From Epiperipatus broadwayi (lineage: Eukaryota > Onychophora > Udeonychophora > Euonychophora > Peripatidae): a stretch of 64,000 nucleotides of DNA. Below the pieces are notes generated by a model. The model saw only the letters and a program-made list of their open reading frames with translations, was not told the origin of the DNA and did not search any database. Of the stretch, positions 11,926 to 22,868 are shown in pieces (positions within the stretch are counted from its first letter, which is position 1; each line of letters starts with the position of its first letter). Location of the stretch: NCBI GenBank assembly GCA_028023455.1, contig JAQFVV010000021.1:7034853-7098852 (forward strand). The letters are read 5' to 3'. The position numbers and the translations under genes are program-made.

Positions 11926-12300
11926 ACATATATATTGTCTATACTAAATCTAATATAATTATAAGGGACTTGAACTCGGATTTCAAACCCCCACAGCTAT
12001 CCAATCTATCTTATATAACTAATAAACATGACCACATACATGTGAAAAATATAAATGATCTCCAATATACATATTTCGTGCTGGCCTGGACCAACTGATG
12101 AGTGCTGGTTCAGCACAAAATACATATATTGGAGATCATTTACCTTTTTCACGTTTATATGGTCATGTGTATCAGGTGTATAAGATGGAACTGATAGCTA
12201 TTGAAGTTTAAAACTGAGTTCAAATCCCTTATATATATAAGATGGATTGGATAGCTATTGAAGTTTAAAAGTCTGAGTTCAAATCCCTTATATATATATG
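11926..12300. repeat. Family A foldback, copy 3
   Basis: The left arm (TGTCTATACTAAATC, CTTGAACTC, ATAACTAATAAACATGACCA, GATCTCCAATATACATAT) is repeated inverted in the right arm, with a short centre near 12080-12110. Arms are about 125 bp. The last ~55 bp of the right arm is itself duplicated (TTGAAGTTTAAAA...CTGAGTTCAAATCCCTTATAT seen twice). Confidence 0.75.
12090..12132 (+). ncRNA. Hammerhead motif, family A, GAAA box changed to AAAA
   Basis: ACCAA, CTGATGA (12095-12101), a perfect 5-bp stem II GTGCT-GGTTC-AGCAC, AAAA (12117-12120) in place of GAAA, stem III ATA-CA-TAT, TA, TTGG. Changing the first G of GAAA should abolish cleavage, so this copy is probably dead although its stems are the best of the family. 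Confidence 0.65.
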
Positions 12301-12319
12301 TATATATATCTCAAAGGTA

Positions 12320-12780
12320 TTAAGCAATTCAAAACAAAGCAAAACTTTCCATATAGTAGTGCCATCTTGTGCTAACAAGAGCAATCAATGGATACCAGAA
12401 GGCTTATGCATAAAATCCCTATCTAGTGCCTACTCATTCAATATCCCCAGACTAATTTCTGGCTTGTAGCCTTCATCAGCGAGGAGCCTTGGATCTGAGA
12501 TCACTGCACCTAGATCTTAGGATCTAATGCAACCCTCCAGCACCCATCTTTTAACTCTATTTAACTACAAAACTATGAGAATGAAATTGAAAACACAATT
12601 AATATTGGATGAGTAGGCACTAGATAGGGATTTTATGCATAAGCCTTCTGGCATCCATTGATTGCTCTTGTTAGCACAAGATAATACCACTATATGGAGA
12701 GTTTTGCTTTGTTTTGAATTGTTTAATAACAATTATGTGCTAGTATGAGATAGTGATCATGTGATGTTTAGTGGTTTATA
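12320..12780. repeat. Family B foldback, copy with ribozyme
   Basis: The left arm starts near AAAGCAAAACT and runs through CCTATCTAGTGCCTACTCAT to a GAATGAAATTGAAAACAC block. The right arm returns as ATTGGATGAGTAGGCACTAG to GAGAGTTTTGCTTTGTTTTG, then a GATCATGTGATGTTTAGTGG end. A 9-bp direct repeat, TCAAAGGTA, flanks it at 12311-12319 and 12781-12789, a probable TSD. Confidence 0.75.
12444..12486 (-). ncRNA. Hammerhead ribozyme motif, family B
   Basis: On the minus strand: TCCTCG, CTGATGA (12479-12473), AGGCTACAAGCCA, GAAA (12459-12456), TTAG, TC, TGGGGA. Both catalytic boxes are intact. The stem I closing pair is G-U and stem III is no longer a clean palindrome. Confidence 0.7.
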
Positions 12781-12789
12781 TCAAAGGTA

Positions 12790-14125
12790 GTCAAATTTTA
12801 TATCTGTAAGAGCTATATGTTAAAACTGTGAGCTATTCGAGAGACACAATTATATTTTTGAAGTATTTAACAGAAGCAAATATTTGGCTTAGAACTTTCC
12901 GATAAGTTCAAACAATGTATTATATTTTCCAGAAAAGCATTGAAGTCAACAGATTTCTCAACAATCATTAAATTATTGCTATTACAAAAAATAAAGCATA
13001 TATCATTTCAGAACATAATGTAAATACATCATGCTAATATAAATTATACCATAATTTTGTAGTTTAAAAATACACTTGAGAAATCTGCTTGTAGCAGTGA
13101 ATCCATTGATTGTGTTGTAGATTTTATTTTTTTGGATAGGTTGGTTAAGTTTTGGATTTGAGATAATCTTTCAAATAAAATTATATATTGTAATGGTATA
13201 CATATGCTGTTACATTATTTCAAAATTAAAATAAAAACGATAGTAAATAAAAATTGATTATATTAAAAACTAAAAGCCAAAAATTAAGAGTTATGTTAAC
13301 ATGTATATATCACACAGATGGAAAACTTTAAAACTATTTTTAAAAAGAAAGTATTTAAAAGTATTTTTTTTTGTAAAAAGATAAAATAAAAAATAATAAA
13401 GGAAAATAGAAATAAATGTTGGGTTCTATTTTAAGAATCATGTTTAATCTTCATAAATGGAAATGATTGTTTTAAAGCAAACTGGCCTTGGGGCACTTAA
13501 ATAATTAAAAGGTCAGATAAGAAAATAAAAAAAATAGATTGACCAATTTGGGCATGAAGTCACATCATGGACCATAAATGGAACATTAGAGAGTGACATC
13601 ATGCTAGATCAATCCCTTGGATTTGTGATAAGAGGACCATAAAATTATAAAAGGCAAAATAATTGTTGTTGCAGCATGCTGACTATTAAGCTATATATGA
13701 ATGGTAGCTGTATTACTGACTTCACGATGTAGGAGTCTTGCAATAGATTTAATTTCCTTTGCATGCACCAGTCAAGCCTCCCAATGACAGTCCCTGACCA
13801 AATGAATGGCTTGTAGGGCTTATGCCTCCAAAGAACTATTAGCAAACAATAGTATCAGCAAGAACTTCCATAAACTGAATGAAATCTGGAGGAGTCATCA
13901 AGATCAAAGGGGAAGTATAAACTTTTACCAATTGAACTTTCTTTTAAATAAATATATCTTCAATAAGTAGTCAATCGATAAAAAATAAAGTAATATAAAT
14001 AAATGTACTCTTATCTGACCAAGAATAGAACTCTTATTCAATTATTATTTACTTTTATATAAAGTTGCTATTTCAATCATTTCCATTTTTCTTTTTTTTT
14101 TTATTTATTTATTTTTGTATTTAAC
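12790..14125. other. AT-rich sequence, no feature supported
   Basis: It includes a short minus-strand open frame at 13645-13845 with no recognisable domain. Composition becomes slightly more mixed at 13480-13860, but I see no known family. Confidence 0.4.
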
Positions 14126-14295
14126 TAGATTTTTATCTAAGAATCACATGAACACCATCTCTTATACTAGAACATAATTGTTTATAAACAAGGCAAAACT
14201 CTTCATACAGTAGTGCCAATCTGTGCCAAACAGAGTAATCAATAGATGTCAGAAGGCTTGTGCATAAAATTCCTATCTAATGCCTACTCATCCAA

Positions 14296-14340
14296 TATCT
14301 CCAGACTAGTTTCTGGCTTGTGGCCTTTGTCAGTGAGGGG
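14296..14340 (-). ncRNA. Damaged hammerhead motif, left arm
   Basis: Minus strand: CCCTCA, CTGACAA (should be CTGATGA), AGGCCACAAGCCA, GAAA, CTAG, TC, TGGAGA. The core is mutated at two positions, so it is likely inactive. Confidence 0.65.
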
Positions 14341-14696
14341 CTTTGGATCTGTGCACCTAGATCTTGAATCTAATGCAACCCTTCAGCAACCACCTTTTAT
14401 CTCTACTTAACTATAAAACTATGAGAATGAAATTGAAAACACAATAATATTTTCAATTTAAGCTCAATAGCTTAGATAGTCATATGGGTCTGAACTCAGT
14501 TCCCATAATTTCAGTGTCTTTGGCTCTTTAACTGAGTTCAGATCTATATGACTATATAAGCTATTGAGCTTAAATTGGAAAAAAATATGTGTCAATTTCA
14601 TTCTCATAGTTTTATAGTTAAGTAGAGATAAAAGGTGGTTGCTGGAGGGTTGCATTTGATCCTAAGATCTATATGCAGTGCTCTCAGATCTAAAGC

Positions 14697-14738
14697 TCCT
14701 CACTGATGAAGGCAACAAGTCAGAAACTAGTCTGGGGA
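14697..14738 (+). ncRNA. Hammerhead ribozyme motif, right arm
   Basis: TCCTCA, CTGATGA (14703-14709), AGGCAACAAGTCA, GAAA (14723-14726), CTAG, TC, TGGGGA. The core is complete and stem I is intact. Stem II keeps only GGC with GTC. Confidence 0.75.
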
Positions 14739-14904
14739 TATTGGATGAGTAGGCATTAGATAGGGGTTTTATGCACAAGCCTTCTGGCATCCATTGATCA
14801 CTGGTTCGAACAGGATGGCACTACTGTGTGGAGATTTTTGCCTTGTTTAGATTTTTATCTGTTAACTAAAATGCCTTGTTTAGATTTTTATCTGTTAACT
14901 AAAA

Positions 14905-16775
14905 TGCATTAAATTTAAGTTGAGTGTAGATAGCTGCATAGATTCATTAATGTTTAGTTTAGTTTTTTTTTTTTTTTTGATTTTCATATGTGTAAAATAT
15001 ATATATAATGGTAAATATGATGACCTCATGCTGAGTGTCCAAATGTATTTATTCATGTGTCTTTTAAGTTATTGTTGTCAATGCAACACCTTATGATGAG
15101 TGCCATTGGATTTAATTTACTGTAAATTTCCCTCTGCAATTCCAGCAATAATTTTATATTTTAATTTCTTATGTTTATTTTGAAAGGGTTTAATTTTAGG
15201 CTATTTATTTCATAGTTAGGTTGATGCTAGTGGGAGGATATATGGGTGTTTATACCAATGTAATGTGAAGCATGTTTAGCATACAGGGCAAAGCCCAATT
15301 GAATGCATGACACAAAGATATAGTCATTGCATTGCAATGGACACAGACATATTTCCTGCAACATTGACCTCTTTTAGCTCTATGGATAGGGACTATAAGT
15401 CAGCAGATAGACCACTCCCCCCATACATAGCATTCTCTTAAATATTATATGCATGATTCCTTCACCAGACAGACCCATACCTGTACTGGACAAGGATCAT
15501 GTCCTTCAAATAATATCATGTTGCAGATGCACATTCCTGACAGTGTGGTTTTATGCTAGCATCTTCATATTGCATAGGTTGCATCTGTATATCAGAAAGC
15601 AGGCATTGGGTTGGCTACAAACTTTTAGTCTGAAGTTGAACATTTGTTTTTTGAAAAGTTTTTAAATGAGTAACCTATGTAGCTTATCTGTACTCAACAT
15701 TATAAAACAAACTTTTATAAACTGTCCATCTGTGCGGACTGTATAAAATAATAATTTAAAATTAATAGTAAAGTATAAATTTTATTCCTCAATTTCAAAT
15801 ATTTATATATGTGCATTAATAAATAATTTTTGTGTGTTATTACTGGAAGTGGCTTTTTTTTAATATTAAAATTATATTTTTAAGAAGTTTTATATTAAAT
15901 CTCTGTGTCTCCTTGAGTTAGTGACATGGGCTAACAGTCAATATAAAATAAAATTTGGATCTTAACAGTAAGTATCTGCCTACTATATAAATTTTTCAGG
16001 CTCGAATTTCCGGGTGGTGCCCTTGTACAGCAGATATGGTAAGACCAAAATTCACCCTGACCGTTAAAATATATAATTTAATTAGGTGATCCCTAAAAAA
16101 CTTAATTATCCACCTAATTACAGATCACTAAAAGTATTTAATAATAATAGTATACTACTCCACTGTGTATGCACTTTACAGATCAAACACTTTTTAATGA
16201 ATAAGTATTTGATCCATAAAGCGCATGTGAAGTGGAGTAATCTACTATTATTGTTACAATTTATAACATTGCGCTATATAAATAAAATATTTGTTAAAAG
16301 TATTTATGTATTTTTATTTTTAGCAAGTGATAAAAGACTATGGAATAATGGCTATGTATTTAAAATCAAAACAGGTCTAAGTAAACTAAAAAAACTTTTA
16401 CAATAGATATGAGATTCTTTTTTAAGATTTCCAGTCAACAGCCAATCCAGTCATAATCTAATAATAATTTAGTAAATAGGCATCTAGTTATGAATAGCTA
16501 GGGGTAAAGACAAACATAGAAAAATGTTCAGACTTTCATTAACAATCAGATGAACTTGATAAGAACTGCTTTTTATGTTACAATTTCTGTATGAGAGGTT
16601 ATTGGAAACATCTTTGCCCTATCATAAACTATATTTAGGCTGTTTTGTTTTATTTTTTAATTATCTAACATAAAATTTTACTCTCTTATGATTCTGTATA
16701 AAGGAATAAAGGAGAAATCTGTTGCCCTATACTTACTATTTAAAGCTAGTTTACTACTTTTCATCAATTTATTAC
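14905..16775. other. Mixed AT-rich sequence, nothing recognised
   Basis: Open frames at 15453-15665 and 16086-16406 show no motif, and composition does not change across them. I would not annotate genes here. Confidence 0.4.
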
Positions 16776-16788
16776 GCATATGTGATTT

Positions 16789-17103
16789 ACACCACATGAT
16801 CACCATCTCTATACTAGCACATAATTGTTGTGAACAAAGGCAAAACTCTCCATACAGTAGTGCCACCTTGTGCCAAACAGAAATCAATGGATGCCAGAAG
16901 GCTTGTGCATAAAATCCCTATCTAGTGCCTACTCATCCAATATCCCCAGACTAGTTTCTGGCTTGTGGCCATCATCATTGAGGAGCCTGAATTCTGTGGA
17001 TATTGGATGAGTAGGCACTAGATAGGGATTTTATGCACAAGCCTTCTGGCATCCATTGATTACTCTGTTTGGCACAAGGTGGCACTACTGTATGGAGAGA
17101 TTT
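16789..17103. mobile_element. Family B element with deleted centre (315 bp)
   Basis: The left arm runs from ACACCACATGATCACC through CAAAGGCAAAACTCTCCATA to the ribozyme and GAGGAGCCTG. The right arm begins abruptly at ATATTGGATGAGTAGGCACT and ends GGAGAGATTT. The central half, including the right-arm ribozyme, is missing. A perfect 13-bp TSD, GCATATGTGATTT, lies at 16776-16788 and 17104-17116. The minus-strand remnant HHR spans about 16940-16986; its box reads ATGATGA with GAAACTAGTC intact. Confidence 0.85.
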
Positions 17104-17116
17104 GCATATGTGATTT

Positions 17117-17801
17117 CATATACAAATTTTATATGCAAGAAAACTATGTTAAAATTAATGTTATGAAATTTAATAATTAAAATTAACTATGACCAACCAA
17201 TGTTGCATAATATGCCATCCCAATATTATATATTTTATTCTAATAAAATGTATATGCTATTTGAAATTATAGATATTTATCATCAGCAGCTATTTGCAAA
17301 CAAGTATCATGCTATCAACTCCAAAAGAAAAAGATGTAAGAACAAAATAACATAATTTAATTTATGGAATTTACAATAAACTCCGTGTTAAAATTTTTTG
17401 TGTAAAGTTAAAAATATAATAATAATTAGTATGCACCTATATAAACTAATACAAATAACAATTGAAATGAACTAAAAATAACAACAAATAATAATACTAA
17501 TGATGATGATGATAATGTTGATACTAGTAATACTCTACAGATGATATTTGCAATGACTATATAAATCATTATATAAACCACAAATATGTTTGCATATAGA
17601 ATATGCTAATCCGTTGTTATATTTATTTGATATTTTGTGATACTACCTTTTAATTTCTTCTGCAAAAATCCCTTCTTTCTGAAATACTTCAACAGTAATG
17701 ATAAATCTTCTTGAGTTTGAGATCATCAATTTCATTAAGATATCCTTCGATGTTCAAGATGTTGAGTTTTTGAAATGAAGTATGGGAAGGCTATTTTGTT
17801 T

Positions 17802-17833
<32 letters not shown>

Positions 17834-17837
17834 CAAG

Positions 17838-17876
<39 letters not shown>

Positions 17877-18050
17877 GTATCTTGCTAAATTTTACTTGAA
17901 AAGGTCTACTTGTTTGGTTGTGAGAGTATTTGAATAAAAATGTTTTCTGGCTACTATTTTAAGATTATATGATTTTCTATTTTACATAGATAATATTACG
18001 CAGTTTTAAACACATACACATGCACTCACACACACACATATATATATATA
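17117..18050. repeat. AT-rich interval with (TA)n tracts
   Basis: TA runs lie at 17805-17833 and 17840-17871. Nothing else is recognised. Confidence 0.5.
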
Positions 18051-18054
18051 TATA

Positions 18055-18612
18055 TAAATAAAATAGTTTTGGGGCAAACTATTTGTTATTTTTGCTTACT
18101 TCTCAATGTTTCAACAAAATAACATCATCCATTGTCAAGTTTGACTTTTCAAAGAAAAATCATTAGATCCCTAATAGTAATGAGATTGAATGTGCGATAA
18201 AGAATGAGATTAAGCATGAGGCAGTTTTTTTTACATGTGTTAAAGCATCGGCCAGGATGCAAACCCACAAATCCAGGACAACTGCTTGTAAGGCAGCTAT
18301 GCTGACCACTAGGCCACCAATGCTTGACTAATCATGAGGCAGTTGAGTATTCAGAACCTGTAAATCAACAAAATGCGTATCTTCTTCAGCTTCACCCTCA
18401 ATTGTTTCCAAGCCCATATCAAAGGAAGGACACAAAATAAGTGACTTCATCAGCTCTATTTAAACCAGTTGGTCTTTTTAATATTTTTATTTGATAATGT
18501 AATGTTTTTTTTGAAAAGTTATCATTGAAATTGGCAGATGCTATTTCATCTAAACAGCTGAAAGTAAGCAAAAACACACATGGATTGACCCCCAAACTAT
18601 TTTATTTATATC
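18055..18612. repeat. Foldback with SINE in the spacer
   Basis: Left arm 18055-18115 (AAATAAAATAGTTTTGGGGC ... TTTTTGCTTACTT) and right arm about 18545-18612 are inverted copies of each other. The right arm reads AAGTAAGCAAAAACAC ... CCCCAAACTATTTTATTTA. Similarity continues inward (CTTTTCAAAGAAAAATC against GATAACTTTTCAAAAAA inverted). SINE copy 2 sits in the spacer. Confidence 0.65.
18227..18327 (-). mobile_element. tRNA-derived short SINE, copy 2
   Basis: Minus strand: GTCAAGCATTGGTGGCCTAG, anticodon region CTTACAA, then a longer T-arm region than copy 1 (GGATTTGTGGGTTTGCATCC) and a T/A-rich tail. The 12-bp TSD CATGAGGCAGTT is at 18215-18226 and 18333-18344. It belongs to the same family as the copies at 1.9 and 37.6 kb. 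Confidence 0.85.
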
Positions 18613-18864
18613 ATATAACCATGAAAACATTGAATATATATCTATGATTTAAAAGCAAGAGAACTATTTTTCCAGTTATGTGTTGTGAATAGATAGCATT
18701 TCTCATCAATAAATGTTTTAAAACAATGAGCAGTCTATCCATTTTTAAAACTTATTCTTAAATAAACCAACCTTCATTCACAGTGCTATTTATTCATGGC
18801 ACATGGCAGAAAGAGTTGCTTCTTCCACTTAAATGGCGTATATAACTTTAAAAATTCTATATTA

Positions 18865-18946
<82 letters not shown>

Positions 18947-20030
18947 AATAATGTAATGAAAAAATATAACAAAGATTATTCACTGATGAAATAATGATTA
19001 TATTATGATTAAATAGATCAATAGCCACATCTTGGTGCACTTTATATATGTATCTAAATAATTTGGTAATAAGAAGATAACAGAAATATCTGAATATAAC
19101 TGTAGGTAGTGATGTCAATAGTGATGATGATGAGAAATCATCCAAATATCAACAACAACACTGCTTTCAATAATCTAAATAAAACAAAAATAAGACTGCA
19201 TTAGCTTTCTATATAGATTATGATGCTTAAATGCTGATAATATATTTGCATAAATGGTAAATATCTGCTTTGCATTATATATCTTATATACCTATACTAT
19301 TCATAGTTATTTATTATATAGATGCCACCCTAGCAATTGGAAGTATAAATGTAATATTTATAATTCATTGATTAAGCTAAAGAAGATACCAATCTTCCAG
19401 ATTCCTTTTAAGGTGGCTTAGTTTATTCTCTTTTATATACTATATTAGACAGCTCCAACTTGGGTAAAACTAATGATTCAGGTACTGACATATAATATTC
19501 ATTTTAATAAATTAACAATAAAACACAATCTATTACAACAAAATTGATTAACAACACAAACATACTTTTTAAGGGACTTAATTAAAACACTTCACAAAGT
19601 GTAAACACTCCATTTAAATAACAATACTAACAACACTCATGCTATTAAATAAATAATTACTAAATAATTCAATCAATCATTATGAAGTTTAAAAATTTTC
19701 CTGTTTACATTTTTTCAAGGATAAAAATCAAAATTATTTTCTTCATTCAAAATAATTGTTTACAAAATAAAAATATTTGTGAAGTATTTTATTTACTTAT
19801 AAATACTTGAAAGCAATCAATACTAAAAATACCAATATCAATAACAATCAATAATCTAAATTAACTGTCATGATCTAATAAGTTTATATAAACACTAGAG
19901 ATTGCAACTTGGCTGCAGAGAGTGAAATTATTAATTCAAAGATGTTTAAATAAATCTCATTAAATGAACAAATATAACCCATTCTGAAAGCAGATTAATG
20001 AATAGGCAATTATAATTTTCAAATTGCATT
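18613..20030. repeat. AT-rich interval with long (TA)n
   Basis: (TA)n at 18870-18940 produces an apparent Tyr-Ile reading frame on the minus strand, which is not a gene. Family C-like worn pieces are visible at 19850-20000. Confidence 0.5.
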
Positions 20031-20170
20031 CCAACTATGTATTATGTAGATAATGAATCTAATAATGCTCAAGGCAAGATAGATTTATAAATGTAAATCA
20101 ACAATCTCAATCTGTTGTCAAGGCAATCTCCCTTTGACAATAAAGATGGAAATCCACCTTTATATATGGT
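20031..20170 (-). repeat. Family C fragment
   Basis: CAACAATCTCAATCTGTTGT followed by CAAGGCAATCTCC is the complement of the family C signature. Confidence 0.55.
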
Positions 20171-21069
20171 CTAATAAGTTTATGTAGACATTAAAGATAA
20201 CAACTTGACTATAGAAAGCAAAATTATATATATATTAAAAGACAAAAAGATTATTAGAAATAATCATTAAGAAAATAATTTTCATTTAAAAACAAATGAT
20301 TATTAGTCTGTGCATATTTATATGTTAATTTCATGAATATTCTTGACAGAATAAAATATTTAATATTTTAAGTGGCATATTTAAAGGAATTTAATATTAC
20401 AACACAATTATTAAGGTAAAGTTGTGATTATTTATAAAGCACCTAGGAGATATGTAAATACTTTAGAGAAAAGCTTTAATCTTCATCATATGGGAATAGT
20501 TAAATGAGTTTTTTTTTTGACACTAGAGAGCTCTCAAACCTCGAAACAAGATAGTAACTTTATAAAGATAAGAATGACCATCTTATCTTTAACCTAAATT
20601 CCCACTTATATAGGCCAATCTAAAACATATTGCTTTGGGAGAGTGAAGCTGTTTGTCTCTTCACTTTTTAAGTCAACTGTTTTCTTTACAAATTAATCTT
20701 TATGACATCTTATGATTTACAAGTTAATATTACAATATTTATACTGGAAATATATAAACTATTATTAAGACAAATTTACCTGTATTAATTAAATAATTTA
20801 TTAAAACTTTCATCCAATATTTGTAAAATTTAATATTTTTTTATTAGTCATTCATTAGACTAGAAATTAACCAATAATGAATAATATTTCTGTAGTGTAA
20901 TTTTCATTAGACAACTCTCATGTAAGATAGGGACTGGTTTCTATCTGTTTTTAACACCTTGCAGAAGGATAAAGTTTTCATTAAGCAATTTATATCAAAG
21001 TTGTGAGGACAGAGGTATTGATACTTATCAATCAAACTTTAATACTTTGTTATATATTTATTATGGTCT

Positions 21070-21115
21070 GGGCCAATTGATGCATGCTGGTTCAGCACAA
21101 AATGTGCATCTTGGG
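21070..21115 (+). ncRNA. Decayed hammerhead motif with compensatory stem III
   Basis: GGCCAA, TTGATGC (core damaged), ATGCTGGTTCAGCAC, AAAA, stem III ATG-TG-CAT, TC, TTGGG. Compared with copies at 3.9 kb (ATA-TG-TAT), stem III has changed on both strands and still pairs. Confidence 0.6.
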
Positions 21116-21235
21116 AACCATAGATCTGTTTTCCCATGTCTTTTATAATATGATTACACATGTGAAAAAGACCTATGATCCTCCAAGTACACATGTTGTG
21201 TTGATCAAGCACTCATTAATTGGCCCAGAGCACAA

Positions 21236-21320
<85 letters not shown>

Positions 21321-21593
21321 AAAAATACTACAGTTTAATTGATATATCAAATGTGATGCCCTCACAACATTGACTAAATCACTTAATGAAAGTGTATTAT
21401 CCCTTTGCTAGGTATTAAAGGCAGATACATAAGAGTGATGTAGTAAAAATTACACTTCAGAAATATACTTCATTAAATGATTTGTATCAAAGTTTTAAGG
21501 GCAGCACATTGGACACATTAATTAAACTGTAGTCCTTTACTATTTATTTATACTGAACAATGATAAAAATATGTGTAAGAGATTGTGGTCTGG

Positions 21594-21637
21594 GCCAACT
21601 AAAGAATGCTGATTCAGCATGAAATGTGCATCTTGGG
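21594..21637 (+). ncRNA. Hammerhead motif, intact GAAA, damaged first box
   Basis: GCCAA, CTAAAGA, a perfect 5-bp stem II ATGCT-GATTC-AGCAT, GAAA (21621-21624), stem III ATG-TG-CAT, TC, TTGGG. Stem II also differs from the GTGCT/AGCAC version by a paired change. Confidence 0.65.
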
Positions 21638-22381
21638 AATTATAGATCTTTTTACATGTCTTTCTCATATGATTACATTCCTCTGCAAGATGTTAAAGTC
21701 AGATAGAAACTAGTTTCTACTGTGTGTGAGAGTGATGCAGTGAAAATTATGTTACAAATGTATTATTCATTACTTGTAAAATTTATTTATCTGTCATTCA
21801 CTATTTTTCTTCGCTGTATGCCAGAAGAACATTGATGATTTTTTACACAATTAAATGACATCAATTAATCCTTGGCAGAAGCATAATGATTGGTGAATAG
21901 TTTTTTTTTTTCCAGAATTTCATTCGCAAATTGGTACAAAGCCTTTCCCCATTTCTTAACCAACCATGACTTTGATATAGCAGTTGACTCAAAATAAAAG
22001 TGATTTAATTGTCTTTAAATAGAAATGGAGACTTGTCATAACTGTTTCTATGAATTTTTAACTACCAATAAAGCTCTGGATTCGTAACTGAACTGACTGT
22101 TAAAATTAATTCCACATTTTAAAATAAGTTTGTTTTTGAAAATGCATTCATTTTTTAATACAAAACTAATTTTTATAGCTTTTTATATATTTGTCAAACT
22201 TTTTAATTAAACTGTCACATATTTATTGTTATCTCTATACAGAAGCATTTTATTTCTTTTCTTTTTAATTAATCAAAAATATTTACGAGCAATATATTTT
22301 AAAATACACTACTGCCAATTGGCTTCTTCTTTTTTTCAAATTAAAATTATTTAAAAGAAATATACAATATATAACACGTGA

Positions 22382-22620
22382 TCACCATTTTGTATGCTTA
22401 CAGATAGCTTTATAGTTAATTACAATTTGCAAAAGATGGCTGCTAGAGGGTTGCCTTAGATTGTAAGTTTTAGGTGCACTGTTTCCAGATCCAAGGCTCC
22501 CCATTGATGAAAGCCACAAACTAGACACTAATTTGGGGATATTGGATGAGTAGACACTAGATAGGGATTTTATGCACAACCTTCTTGCATCCATTATTTA
22601 TTCTAGCCAGCACTGAGTTG
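22382..22620 (+). repeat. Family B fragment (right arm)
   Basis: AAAAGATGGCTGCTAGAGGG, then the ribozyme remnant at about 22492-22540 (CCCCA, TTGATGA, AAGCCACAAACTA, GACA, CTAA, TT, TGGGGA), then GATGAGTAGACACTAGATAG and GAGTTTTGCC. Both catalytic boxes are mutated. Confidence 0.7.
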
Positions 22621-22756
22621 AGTTTTGCCTCTGATAAAATCTGTAGTTTTATTTCATACTCTGTTGAATTTTAACTTACAAAATTCTTTAACTAATATTT
22701 TTAAACTTTATAAACATTCACATGATGGATTATTACTCTATTTATCTGTCTGTCTA

Positions 22757-22771
22757 TCTTTTTATCTATCC

Positions 22772-22867
<96 letters not shown>
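22757..22867. repeat. (TCTA)n microsatellite
   Basis: More than 20 tetranucleotide units directly abut the 3' end of the RTE LINE copy. The Leu-Ser-Ile-Tyr reading frame across it is an artefact. Confidence 0.95.
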
Positions 22868-22868
22868 C

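Larger units (their letters stand above)
14139..14847. mobile_element. Full-length family B foldback element (709 bp)
   Basis: Two arms of about 270-290 bp flank a centre where TTTAAGCTCAATAGCTTA pairs with TAAGCTATTGAGCTTAAA. Each arm carries a hammerhead motif. The ends read AAGAATCACATGAACACCA and TTTTTGCCTTGTT. A perfect 13-bp TSD, TAGATTTTTATCT, sits at 14126-14138 and 14848-14860. Right after it, a 34-bp segment starting GCCTTGTTTAGATTT is tandemly duplicated (14840-14904). A long variable TSD argues for target-primed insertion instead of a cut-and-paste transposase. Confidence 0.85.
20885..21775. repeat. Family A-prime array, four units in alternating orientation
   Basis: Units of about 210-320 bp run +, -, +, -. 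Each has a (T/G)TAATTTTCA(C/T)T-like start, a GAAACTAGT/ACTGGTTTCT block or its remnant, TTTCATTAAG(C/T)(A/G)ATTT..TATCAAAGTT, CAATTAAACT, and a hammerhead-like GGTCTGGGCCAA segment. A (TA)n tract at 21237-21318 interrupts unit 2. This is the clearest alternating array of a short family here. Confidence 0.7.

Noticed and set aside
18090-18165. GAAAC next to a GATGATG on the minus strand in the left arm of the 18-kb foldback
   Set aside because: The first box deviates at several positions and stem II does not pair. Too weak to call, although a decayed PLE-type motif cannot be excluded.
18786-19145. 119-aa minus-strand frame rich in Tyr-Ile
   Set aside because: It is a translation of the (TA)n tract. 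The same applies to frames at 21084-21338, 32173-32388 and 32222-32449.
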